Source of the DNA: Orbilia blumenaviensis
Taxonomy: Eukaryota > Ascomycota > Orbiliomycetes > Orbiliales > Orbiliaceae
DNA length: 64,000 nucleotides
NCBI GenBank assembly: GCA_036872755.1
Contig: JAVHNS010000005.1
Coordinates: 1,922,001 to 1,986,000, forward strand
Direction of reading: 5' to 3'
The notes under the pieces were generated by a model, which worked only from the letters and a program-made list of their open reading frames with translations, was not told the DNA's origin and made no database searches. How positions within the stretch are numbered: position 1 is the first letter of the stretch; each line of letters opens with the position of its first letter. Both the position numbers and the translations under genes were made by a program. Positions 21,613-31,314 of this stretch are shown here, one piece after another.

Positions 21613-23247
21613 ATGAGTTCAGAAGACCTACCACCAAAGTACGAAGAGCCGTCCCCAGACCCAGGCACGGATTCAGCAGCCGCGGGTCCTTCCACAACCT
21701 CACAAGAGGGACCTATCAACGTGCTCATAGTTGGAGAGACCCAACAGGGTAAGAGTACGCTGATAAAAAATATACACACGTACGCCGATCTTCCAGATCT
21801 CGATATTAAAATTGGTTCTGGGAACGTTTCGTGTACGAACACTGCACAATCATACGAAGTCGATGTTAAACTTCGCTCCTATCATCTCGAGGACCTGTCT
21901 GGTAATAAAATCGAAACCACAACAGAAAATTATAAAAAGCTATGCACATATGATGACGAAGACGCCAAGGTGGTCTTGGACACCCCAGAGTCAGGAGAGC
22001 CATACCAAACTATAAGATTCAACCTGTTAGATACCCCAGGTCTTGACGACAGCGATGGAAAGGATATGGAAATCATGGCAGGCATACTGGCTAAAGTCAG
22101 TGAATTGAGCCATATTCACGCCATTGTGTACGTTCGAAAAGCCACGACAAACTTCGGAGAGTCCTTCAAATCTTTTTTCCAATACCTCCAACGATCCATG
22201 CCCAGTCTGGCTCGTGGCCTGGTTATTGTCCACAGCTCTTATAGTGCAATGAAGGTAAACTCTCACATCCGACAAGGGAAGGATTGGCAAAATATTCGAA
22301 GAGAGGGGTTTAAGGCTGCGACAAACCTCGAGCTGGCTCATTTCTTCATGGACAACGAGCCAGATGTGAACAGCCCCTTGAGTTTGGTCCTTTCGTTGAA
22401 CGAAACCTGTGCACTCCTCTCACATATCAAGGAACAGCCAGTACAACCAGCGACGGCTTTCAAACTTCTAAAAACGCCACGGATGCAGCAAATTGACGGG
22501 TTTGTAAGCAACGCGGTCGCTGAAGTAAAGAGAATCGCGAGAAACAAGTTGGACAAAGCCTCGACTAAACTGGCCAATAGCGAAAAGAAAGCCCTAGAAG
22601 ACGAAAGCGAGATCGCTAAGCTGAATAGGAGGCTTAAAATAATAACTGATGATATTAGAGCCTATGAATCAGGTCCTGATATTGTCCTCGGGTCGGTCTC
22701 AGTAAATGACGAATATTCATTCGTTGAAAACTTCCTACTAAACCAAGAGCTTAACTTGCCTGGAAAAACCATGACGTTTCATGGGGATGACCCCATCGGT
22801 TATGTCCAAAAATCCGTCACCGGAGGGAGCAGATGGACACAAGAATCTAAGGAAGGGACCCGCTGGTCTGGATTCATCTCAGCTGGCTTATTGCGCAGCA
22901 TTCGTGGATCCGCAACATTTTATATCAGATCTGAAGATAAGCATAGGGTGAAGATCAGGGCCCTAAAAGACGAAAAATTTGATATCGAGGAAAAACTGAA
23001 GCTACTGAATGCCTCCAAGCCTTCAATTTCCTCGACGGAGAAGAACGTTCAGGACCTGAGGATACTTCTGGATCAGGCGGATGAAGTAGCCGTGGCAGTA
23101 AAGGGAGATATCTTGGATATGAAATTATATCCACAACTTCGCCAGATATATTCTACTTCAGAGCCTAAGCTATCACGTGGGGAGATATGCGCATTTATCA
23201 AAGTATATAGCCCAGAAGTTGCTGAATACTTTGATTGTCACGCCTAA
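21613..23247 (+). CDS. AIG1-like GTPase, subfamily A copy 1, with PPxY motif (544 aa)
   Basis: Intronless predicted GTPase. The short disordered N-terminus holds PPKY at residues 7-10, a candidate ligand for WW domains of Rsp5/NEDD4 ubiquitin ligases (inference). G1 GETQQGKS is at 41-48, the G2 Thr lies in GNVSCTNT, and G3 DTPG is at 140-143 followed by LDDSDGKD. The G4 position reads VHSSYS and the G5-like block is FFMDNEPD near 242. A helix with FKSFFQYLQRSMPSLA lies between G3 and G4 and is almost identical in the second A copy. After about residue 290 come coiled coil, a beta-module (GSRWTQ ... TRWSGFISAGLL ... ATFYI) and the ending LSRGEICAFIKVY. No membrane segment is visible. It is convergent with B2 downstream. 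Confidence 0.88.
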   Translation: MSSEDLPPKYEEPSPDPGTDSAAAGPSTTSQEGPINVLIVGETQQGKSTLIKNIHTYADLPDLDIKIGSGNVSCTNTAQSYEVDVKLRSYHLEDLSGNKIETTTENYKKLCTYDDEDAKVVLDTPESGEPYQTIRFNLLDTPGLDDSDGKDMEIMAGILAKVSELSHIHAIVYVRKATTNFGESFKSFFQYLQRSMPSLARGLVIVHSSYSAMKVNSHIRQGKDWQNIRREGFKAATNLELAHFFMDNEPDVNSPLSLVLSLNETCALLSHIKEQPVQPATAFKLLKTPRMQQIDGFVSNAVAEVKRIARNKLDKASTKLANSEKKALEDESEIAKLNRRLKIITDDIRAYESGPDIVLGSVSVNDEYSFVENFLLNQELNLPGKTMTFHGDDPIGYVQKSVTGGSRWTQESKEGTRWSGFISAGLLRSIRGSATFYIRSEDKHRVKIRALKDEKFDIEEKLKLLNASKPSISSTEKNVQDLRILLDQADEVAVAVKGDILDMKLYPQLRQIYSTSEPKLSRGEICAFIKVYSPEVAEYFDCHA

Positions 23248-24013
23248 TAATCGGCCGACTCCTAGCAGAGCTTATACGTTCATTTAATTGACCTCATGAA
23301 CCCACCATAGTCAATCGAAGCGACCCACATTTAATTAAGATTTGTTCCTGTTGCTCTTTGACTTTAATTAAGTCCTAAGTTTTTCTTTCCTCCTTTCTTT
23401 TTCTTATTTTTCCTTCCTTCCTCCTTTCTTGCTTTCATCATTGGGTTCGTTCTTGCTTCCATTCTTGCTTTTGTTCTTGCTTTCGTTCTGTTTTTATCTT
23501 CTTATGTCACCCAGCCTTCAACCTAGAATGGCAATACCTACCGAGTTATAGAGAGCTTTGTAACTAAATATGTGCTAGGGATAGCATTGTGTGGGGTATT
23601 TCAGGACGGTGGAAACATATGCATATGCTCGTAACTAATTCCCGAAACGTTTAAATGTTTGAAGCGTAAGATAACTGAGCCAGCGTTACGCCCAATCAAA
23701 ACATCGATGATAGATATATTGCCTGATCAATAGCTTGACTAACAGCCTGTATTGAAACTGGTGATATAGACAAAAACGATCAAAATACATTTTTAGAGGT
23801 ATGAATAATATTTGAATTAAACTTCCGCTCACACATTTACATATGCACACCATATATGATCAAGTTATTCTTGTATTTAACAGGAAAAAAAAAAAAAAAG
23901 GTTCGCACTAAAACAAAGCTCTAAACGCGTTACAACATGGGTTGTGACCGTATATATACGCTTGGAGGGATGTATGTATGCTACCATGGTTCGGGGCCCC
24001 GTGCATATATATG
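23248..24013. other. Convergent intergenic with polypyrimidine tract
   Basis: The plus strand is pyrimidine-rich at about 23380-23495 with repeated ttcttgctttc-like units, probably 3' flank of GTPase A1. A 15-base poly-A lies near 23884-23898. No gene is supported. Confidence 0.5.
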
Positions 24014-25726
24014 TCAGGGATCCCAGGTTCCCGATGTGAGAAGCTCCTGAAACCTTTTTTCAAGTTTGGTATAGCCGCTATCTCTAACAAATTCGACTAA
24101 ATCGTCAATGGAAGCAGGGTCGGATTTTGTGCGACTATATCGGTTTAATGTAGTCTCATTGGTTTCTGAAAGTATTAGGTCGAATGGTGAAGCAAGTTCT
24201 TTGATCAAGACTTTGCACTGGTGAATAAGCTCAGAAATAGCTTGAACTGGTTGTAAAAAGCTGGGTTGGAGTATTTCGATCGATTCTTTGTCGAGATCCC
24301 TTAGTCGCAGCCGGAGCTTCTCTCTTTCGATTTTTTTTCGAAAAATATCCTTCCGGATATCTTCGATCATCTTTCGATAGTATTTGCGACTTTCTATGGA
24401 AACTATCATATTAAACGAGAGTGGCAATCCGATGGGCGCAGTGTACCAGCCGCTCCATTCCGTCATAGCGGGATTATGCCGCTTATCGTGCCATTGGCAA
24501 TACTGACTATCTTGCACCTCGACGATAAACCCTGGATTATCAGGTTCCCGGATTACCATTTTATGTTGAGTGCTCAATCTTTTGACAAAGCTGGATAGTC
24601 CTGACGGGGCCTGGAGTCGATATTCAGGGTCGGTTGAGTAAGTGCGAAGTATGATCTTGTCGGTATTATTCAAGATTTTAACCTGGGATTCCATCTTTTT
24701 GATATCGCAGTCAATATCCGCAAGCCCAAAGAAACTACAGGCTCTTAACCAATGAAATTTTTCAGAAGCCAACGTAAGCTTCAAGAGTTCGCGTCTCTCT
24801 TCCTCATTGAGGATGCTTTTTGCGGAAATTAGCCATTTTATAAAACTTTCATCAGCGGCTTTGATTGAGGGCGTTTTAGGCAATCGAATATTTTCGACCG
24901 GCATCTTTTTTAAGCACGTAAGATATTCGACAAGGTTGTAAATTTGATTCCGGGTTATCAACTCTTCAGAGATATAACTTGAAGAGGGCACGCTATCAAT
25001 GAAGAAATGTCTTGCATCTTGTTCGAAAATGTTGCAGAATTCTTCCCTTCGTTGTTGCATGTATCTATATGTGGCCGGAAGCGTATCGGGATACCCAGAT
25101 ATTTTTTTTTCTTTGTTGATTCTGGTAATGATGGTCTTCCATGATTGAACGGTATAGTTTGTATTGACCACAACAAGGCCCCCAAACAAATTCGGCATAC
25201 AAGTTTTGTAATATCGATAGACGCCCTGAAGGGTCTGATCAAATGCCGATGAAGACTTGATAATAAATATAACAGCTGTAAGGTGTGTCGTTTTGCGCGC
25301 CTGTGCCGCACTATGTAAGTACCGTAGAACTTTGACCATGTTTTCCGGATCGGAAGCATTGCTGTCGTCCAACCCAGGTGTATCAATGATTCGGAGTCGC
25401 ACTGCATCTGGGTTTTCTTTAATGGGATGTATCGAGGTATTGTCGATCGTTCTTTTCCTCCAAAATCTTTTAAAAAATGCTTCACCTTCACCCTGAGGGA
25501 AGACGATTTCTTCTTGAGTTTCCTTGTGAAGAAGCTTGTATCGCGTGCGTTCAAAGAGGATATCGTAAGTCTTGCAAACCTGCGTGCAGCTGAAACTACC
25601 ATTCCCTACCTCGGGTACATCTCCCTCTACCCCATACTTTAAGGCATGAAGCTTTCGAATCTTGTTGATAAATTCGCTTTTCCCGCTTTGCGAGGGCCCA
25701 ATCAATAAAATATCTATCTCTTTCAT
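24014..25726 (-). CDS. AIG1/GIMAP-like GTPase, subfamily B copy 2 (570 aa)
   Basis: Intronless predicted GTPase, paralogue of the gene at 17951-19696. G1 GPSQSGKS is at residues 10-17, but the residue after it is Glu instead of Thr. G2 lies in GSFSCTQVCK, G3 DTPG is at 115-118 followed by LDDSNASD, the G4 position reads VVNTNYT, and the G5-like block is FFIDSVPSS. YRYYKTCMPNLFGGL between G3 and G4 matches B1 closely. The C-terminal half has coiled coil, a beta-module with Trp/Tyr (QYCQWHDKRH, WSGWYTAPIGLP) followed by IVSIESRKYY, and the end segment IDDLVEFVRDSGYTKLE. It is divergently arranged with the A2 gene. No targeting signal is visible. Confidence 0.87.
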   Translation of the reverse strand: MKEIDILLIGPSQSGKSEFINKIRKLHALKYGVEGDVPEVGNGSFSCTQVCKTYDILFERTRYKLLHKETQEEIVFPQGEGEAFFKRFWRKRTIDNTSIHPIKENPDAVRLRIIDTPGLDDSNASDPENMVKVLRYLHSAAQARKTTHLTAVIFIIKSSSAFDQTLQGVYRYYKTCMPNLFGGLVVVNTNYTVQSWKTIITRINKEKKISGYPDTLPATYRYMQQRREEFCNIFEQDARHFFIDSVPSSSYISEELITRNQIYNLVEYLTCLKKMPVENIRLPKTPSIKAADESFIKWLISAKSILNEEERRELLKLTLASEKFHWLRACSFFGLADIDCDIKKMESQVKILNNTDKIILRTYSTDPEYRLQAPSGLSSFVKRLSTQHKMVIREPDNPGFIVEVQDSQYCQWHDKRHNPAMTEWSGWYTAPIGLPLSFNMIVSIESRKYYRKMIEDIRKDIFRKKIEREKLRLRLRDLDKESIEILQPSFLQPVQAISELIHQCKVLIKELASPFDLILSETNETTLNRYSRTKSDPASIDDLVEFVRDSGYTKLEKRFQELLTSGTWDP

Positions 25727-27692
25727 CTTGTTATAATACCGCTTACACCCTCAAAGGACGATTAGGGTTGTGTAGGTAGGCCTTAATTAAACCGAACCGG
25801 TTCATACCTTCGGGCATACGAAAGACACATACTTATATCGGGCTGTCAGCTTGAGGGTGGATCTATGATATTTAACTTAGCAACCGCGTTAACCAGTCAA
25901 AGAATGAATTTCATGCTCAACCAATCATCTCTGATCTCCCACGGGATCTTAAATGCACACAAAGTCAAAGTCACACCTCACGGCACCCATCTGCTCTTTT
26001 GGCTAGACTTCTGTAGTTGATGTTGTACTTTCTGTACATCTCTTGTAACTATGACTACTTACTAAGTACTTAGTAATATTACAAATCATGCACTATACTG
26101 TGCTAAACTATGATATGGTATGTACGGGGGGGCGGTCATGCGAAACCATAGTCTTGGTATCAGAGTACCATTATAATATCTTGAGCATCACAAAGACTTT
26201 TGCCTGCCTGTACGATAGTTGGTAATTGTAAACGGCAAGTTCGAAATATGTGACTAGGTGCGGGGTATGTACATTTAAACTTGCAGGTTCATGTTTCAAG
26301 TTTACAGTATATGCTTGTAACGGTACATGTATGTACAAATGTATACATGTATAGACTGCAAGTCTAGTGTTGTGAGTTCAGACGGGCACACGCTGTTAAC
26401 CGTGATTCGATTTATGCATTAAAACAATGCATAATATATGGTACAAGAACCGTATGTAACATCTATATACTCCCAAACCCATGCAAGAACGGTTGGAAGA
26501 GAAATCGATTGCACATTAATTAGAACAACATATTTAATGTATATGCATGAACAGCGAAGCATTACATTTCGATTCCGGGAAAACTTCATCCCGGCTACCT
26601 TTCAGGTACATGTCCTCCATCAAACTGCTTCAATGGGAATCATACCAGCCCATCAACGTGATGAAGCTTTAAGATTACCTAAATTTCTCCCCTTCAGCGT
26701 ATTTTAGCGGGGTAAAATCGATGGCATTGGAATATCAAAAATCGACTAGTAAGGTCGATTGTTTATATCATTATATTTAAAATCTCATCTTATAATTTTG
26801 ACTAGTATAGTTAAGTTGCTAGTGATTGAGTCAAGGATATCGGGAGGGTGGGACTGTTCTGCTGCCTTAAGGCTGGTTTACGAGACCAGGTGGGACCACT
26901 TTATATGCACATCGCGCGGGTACTAAATTGATCCTAGGCTACGGCTGCTTAGCTTGAGAGGAAGAGGAAGCCGATGCTATAGCTACGTACAGGAAGATTA
27001 GAATGCGGGGTTGCTCCAGATTCGTTAAAGATCACATCTATATAAAGCTCTCACCTGGCATTACCTAATGCCAGATAATCTTACCTCCATACTTTCACCA
27101 CGCTCTGGTGAGTTCATGTTTAATAATTCGGAACTTCTCTTATTAACCATCTAGCACTAGCATATCTCAATGTACCGATGCGCTAGGTGGAAGCATATGG
27201 TGATTAGCAAGACCAACCCCGTAAACGGCCAATTGGTAGCATAGACGTATATATGGTACCGATCGTTATATATTACCATATAGGGCATATCTAGGTAATT
27301 ATAACAATACTTACATTGACCGTTAGTGGCCATTTTACTGCTATATTGTAGCTATTAAGGGCGCTCGTTTTGCAACCCGGTCGTAGCTTCGTCTAGGGAC
27401 GGATTTGCATCCTAACTGTGCGCATTAATATCCGCGTGGGTCTGATACTATATAGATTACACCATAGTGAGTGAATCTACCCGCAGCCCATAAGTTAGTA
27501 GATATGCCCTAGGGGCGCGCCCGAGCTGGTTATGATTACTTAAAATTATTACCTAATTAGCCAGTTTTTTTTTAGAATGATGTTAATACAAATGGTCGAA
27601 TTTAGATACCCAAATTTTGCTCTAATAAGCTTATGAGCATATTATACGCCCAAGTACATAATATCTTGCGTAAAAGTACAGCATATAACGAG
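25727..27692. promoter_or_regulatory. Shared about 1.97 kb divergent intergenic, pair 2
   Basis: Presumed bidirectional upstream region of GTPases B2 and A2. It is AT-rich and includes the palindrome gaaccggttc near 25793 and repetitive tacatgtat-type words at about 26260-26360. A weak 89-codon frame at 26438-26707 is not convincing. No gene is called. Confidence 0.4.
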
Positions 27693-29456
27693 ATGAGCTC
27701 CTCAAATGCTGAAGGAGAAATACCGGCCAGTTCAGCAGGCCCCTTAGTCCTCGCTACTTCAGTCTCAGTAGCGGAAAACGATGGGACGAGTAACATAAAA
27801 CCAGCTTCTCCTATCAAGCCACATAACAAAACGGTTAATGTCCTTATCGTTGGCGAGACTCAGCAAGGGAAGAGTACACTCATAAAACGGATCCATAGCT
27901 ATGCAGGTGTCGAAGATGTTGGCATTGAGATTGGCCGGGCGAATATTTCCTGTACACGGGATACGAGGCCATACGAGATCGATGTCCCGCTCCGTTCCTA
28001 CCATTTAGAGGATGCCAATACCAAAGAAACTATTAAATTCAAACACACCAAAAAGGATTTAACCAAACTTCTTAGTTACAATAACGATGAAGCTCGTGTT
28101 GTCGAAGATTCGCTGGGACCTGGTTCATCTTTTCCAACTGTCCGGTTCCTCATTTTAGATACTCCGGGTCTTAGCGATACGGAGGAGAAAGACACGGAGA
28201 TTATGGCCGGAATCCTGGCAAAGATTAACGGACTGGGTCATATTGATGCTGTTGCTTATGTACGAAATGTTGGAAAGCCATATAGCAACTCCTTCAAATC
28301 GTTCTTTCAATACCTACAGAGGTCTATGCCCAGTCTTGCTAATGGGGTTATTATCATCCACACATCATATACTACAGCGGGGATTTGCCAAAGCCTCGAG
28401 GAGAATCGAGATTGGGCGGAAATCCGGCGCGAGGGCTTCAAACAGTCCATGAATCTTGAACTTCTACACTTCTTCATGGATAACGAACCTGATGAGGATA
28501 GCCCACTAGATATAATGCTATCTCTCAACGCAACCTACTTACTTTTATCACACATTCATGTCCAGGGAAAATCCCCACACCCGGCGTCAAGCTTCAGGTT
28601 ATTGAAGACACCACGCATGCTAAAGATTGACAGCATCATCCTCGACAAGATAGCAGCCGTGAAGGGGGTCCTCAATAACGATATCAGTCAACTGACATCG
28701 CAAGTTACAGGCCGTGAGAAGCAAGCCATTGATCGCCAAAATAGGCTTATAAAGGCGACACGGGAACATGCACAACTTGCAGAAAGACGAGAGGTATATG
28801 AAAAGGGGCCTGATGTAGTTCTCAAATCACAAGATGTTTCGCAGAACTATTCTTGGTTTTCCTCCAATCTTTGGAGGGGCAAAGAAAATGTGGATTTCAA
28901 GCCAACTCATCCTATCAACAACGTTCGCGTGAACCTCTTCGCCTCCCGGGGGTGTACGTGGGCATCTGAAATCGATGCAAGCAAGAACACGTGGAGTGGT
29001 CGTCTTAAAGCAGGCTATTTCACAGTTTTAGGGGGCTCAGTGACTTTCTACATCGCATCCCCTCTCCACTATAATAGCGAAATACAGGCGCTTAAAGAGG
29101 AAATGGGGCGGCTAGAAGATAAAATAAGACAAATAGAGGAAGAACCTGTTCCACCCGTCGACAATCTACGCACTGATATCCAGAGCCTACAAGATATCCA
29201 ATGCCAGGCTGATGAGTTGGAGTTTATAATCAAGCGCGACAATATGGATATGAGCTACTACCCAGACCTTCGGTCAATATACCTAAAACACGAGGACGAA
29301 TTGTCTCGCGGAGAGATAACTGCGTTTATCTCAGTATACAAAAAAGGGCTTGCGGACTTCTATAGCCGGAACTTTTGGGAGCATATCAATACTGAACATA
29401 CTACGAAGAGCGGTAAGGCTCTGTCCTATCCAATTTACGAAACATCGTGCCGTTAA
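27693..29456 (+). CDS. AIG1-like GTPase, subfamily A copy 2 (587 aa)
   Basis: Intronless predicted GTPase, paralogue of the gene at 21613-23247. I chose ATG 27693 (MSSSNAEGE) because it matches the start of copy 1. An in-frame ATG at 27633 would add 20 residues. Counting from 27693, G1 GETQQGKS is at 54-61, G2 lies in ANISCTRDT, G3 DTPG is at 156-159 followed by LSDTEEKD, the G4 position reads IHTSYT, and the G5-like block is FFMDNEPDEDSPL. FKSFFQYLQRSMPSLAN is shared with copy 1. The C-terminal half has coiled coil, the beta-module (RGCTWASE, NTWSGRLKAGYF, VTFYIAS) and LSRGEITAFISVYKKG. It lacks the PPxY of copy 1 and carries an extra tail of about 25 residues. Confidence 0.87.
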   Translation: MSSSNAEGEIPASSAGPLVLATSVSVAENDGTSNIKPASPIKPHNKTVNVLIVGETQQGKSTLIKRIHSYAGVEDVGIEIGRANISCTRDTRPYEIDVPLRSYHLEDANTKETIKFKHTKKDLTKLLSYNNDEARVVEDSLGPGSSFPTVRFLILDTPGLSDTEEKDTEIMAGILAKINGLGHIDAVAYVRNVGKPYSNSFKSFFQYLQRSMPSLANGVIIIHTSYTTAGICQSLEENRDWAEIRREGFKQSMNLELLHFFMDNEPDEDSPLDIMLSLNATYLLLSHIHVQGKSPHPASSFRLLKTPRMLKIDSIILDKIAAVKGVLNNDISQLTSQVTGREKQAIDRQNRLIKATREHAQLAERREVYEKGPDVVLKSQDVSQNYSWFSSNLWRGKENVDFKPTHPINNVRVNLFASRGCTWASEIDASKNTWSGRLKAGYFTVLGGSVTFYIASPLHYNSEIQALKEEMGRLEDKIRQIEEEPVPPVDNLRTDIQSLQDIQCQADELEFIIKRDNMDMSYYPDLRSIYLKHEDELSRGEITAFISVYKKGLADFYSRNFWEHINTEHTTKSGKALSYPIYETSCR

Positions 29457-30005
29457 AGACTCATAATGTCTATAGGCGCTCTACGTATCTACTAGGTTTG
29501 GGTGGAAGATTAAAATGTACTTTGGGAATGCGTGGTATAATGTGAATGTATATGATTACATGATTCATAAATTCTAGTTTAGTTAGGCACCCAATTATGG
29601 TTTTCTTTAGCCGTTGAAAGCATAATATTAAGTCTTCATTGTGCAAAGGACTCACTCGGATATAGTCAAAGTTAAGGTCAGATAGTAATAGCGGTTTGTG
29701 TACACCTGAATACTACCTACCTACTTTAGTCGCTAGTACCAAAGCCTAATTATTATTAGCATCCTAGAAATTTATATTACGTGGTAGGTTTCCAATCTTT
29801 TAACGTAGCCAATATAATTACGGTTACGCTTGTCGATTTCTGGCTTGTGTGGTGTTCTGGTCGTCATTGGCGTTGTCGCTGTCGCACAAAACTTTTCGAG
29901 CTAACCAACGTGTTGTTCAAGCTAACCCGATTTCTGCTTCGAGATTATTCCTGTTCCTAGCGTGTTATTACGAACTCCATACCCACCTCTCGATCAGAAC
30001 CGGCC
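29457..30005. other. Intergenic, right edge of GTPase island
   Basis: AT-rich spacer before COQ10. No gene is supported, although an out-of-phase frame (29849-30307) overlaps COQ10. Base composition shifts towards GC at about 29850. Confidence 0.45.
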
Positions 30006-30620
30006 ATGATAGTCCGACCGCCTCCGTCGCTCTCACTGCGATTGGTTTCATCCGCATCCCATTCCCGCGCATTCAAACCAGCCTCCCAAACCCGTCACTT
30101 CATCCTCCCCACCTCCCGCCAACGGTTCACCGCGACCCGAACGCTCGCACATCCACCTTCAAAACTCTTCACCCTGATATCGGATATAAACTCCTACTCT
30201 TCATTCGTGCCGTTCTGCCTTTCTTCCACCGTTACTTCCGTCTCCCCGCCTCCGGAATCATATCCTACAACGGCAGATCTAAGAGTCGGGTGGGGCGGGT
30301 TCGATGAGACATTCACAAGCCGAGTGAAGTGTGAGAAGTTCACTGGGAAGGAGGGTGGGCTGGTGGAGGCTGATGCTACCCAGAATGGGATTTTTGAGGT
30401 TTTAAAGGCAACTTGGGTTATTAATAACCACGACAACAAGGGTAGTAGCAGCGAGACAAGGCGAGATGGTGATGGTGAGAGTAAGGTGGATTTGGAGATT
30501 GAGTACAAGTTTGCGAATCCGTTGTATGCGGTTATGAGTGAGGCGGTTATGCCGACTGTGGCTGGGAAGATCATTGAGGCTTTTGAAGGGAGGGTGGAGA
30601 AGGTGCTTGGGAAGAAGTAA
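30006..30620 (+). CDS. COQ10: Coenzyme Q-binding protein COQ10, START-domain
   Basis: Mitochondrial START/polyketide-cyclase-like lipid-binding protein that delivers or chaperones coenzyme Q for respiration (family knowledge). It is one exon of 204 residues. The N-terminus (about 1-35) is rich in Arg, Ser and Pro without acidic residues, typical of a mitochondrial presequence. The family core is visible from residue 47: HPPSKLFTLISDINSYSSFVPFC, then the beta-strand LRVGWGGFDETFTSRV and the final helix with NPLYAVMSEAVMPTVAGKIIEAFEGR. A low-complexity charged loop (about 150-165) is longer than usual. The length is normal for fungal COQ10. Its start codon lies about 550 bp from the end of the GTPase island. 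Confidence 0.93.
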   Translation: MIVRPPPSLSLRLVSSASHSRAFKPASQTRHFILPTSRQRFTATRTLAHPPSKLFTLISDINSYSSFVPFCLSSTVTSVSPPPESYPTTADLRVGWGGFDETFTSRVKCEKFTGKEGGLVEADATQNGIFEVLKATWVINNHDNKGSSSETRRDGDGESKVDLEIEYKFANPLYAVMSEAVMPTVAGKIIEAFEGRVEKVLGKK

Positions 30621-31314
30621 CTGGCTAGCTAAGTAGCCAGTCAGCCGGCTACCCATCTAGGATGCCCCGTGGATTGAGATTGGTGGACTGCAGGGCTTGT
30701 ATATACTGTATCATAGGTGGAACATAGACAATAGACTTTCTCGATGTTTTGTCATTCAGCAAAGCGGATATTTGGATCAGTCGGATGGCTTTTCGGTTTT
30801 TTTTTTTACAATACAATTGAAAGCACTCTGAATGCGGAAAATTGTAAAACGAAAAAGAAACTGTTGTAATGGCCCCAAAAGCAAATGCATGCAAGTTTGA
30901 TATCCCTTCCTCCTGGTGAGGCTAACCCAAAAAATTCAAAACTCCGGACAAAACGAAAAGGCAAGGGACAATGAAGACGGGATTTTGTGCATATTTACAC
31001 CGGGGTATGGGGAACGGTATGCTGGCGGAACTGTGGTTCGAGGGATAGGCGATTTTGCGAGCCGGTTTTGCGATAGTTAACCAGCCTCAGCTATGGACGG
31101 GTATTTCGGGATATAGTCGGCTCAGGTGAGAGTCGATTGGACGAATGCTGGAGACGGAGAAATATATCGATGACGGTTCATCTAATACTTAAGGATCATT
31201 CGCCTGTTTATATTACTTGAGATTAGTCTACTGCTTGGGATTGTTGGGTAATAGTCTCGCAGTCCAAGGACCTTTGTGCGGGCTTCAACTGCGGCATAAA
31301 GACACTAAAACTGG
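30621..31314. other. Intergenic 3' flanks, nothing recognised
   Basis: Convergent region between COQ10 and the SERP1/RAMP4 gene. It may include the unresolved last exon of the latter (31210-31310). Confidence 0.45.
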
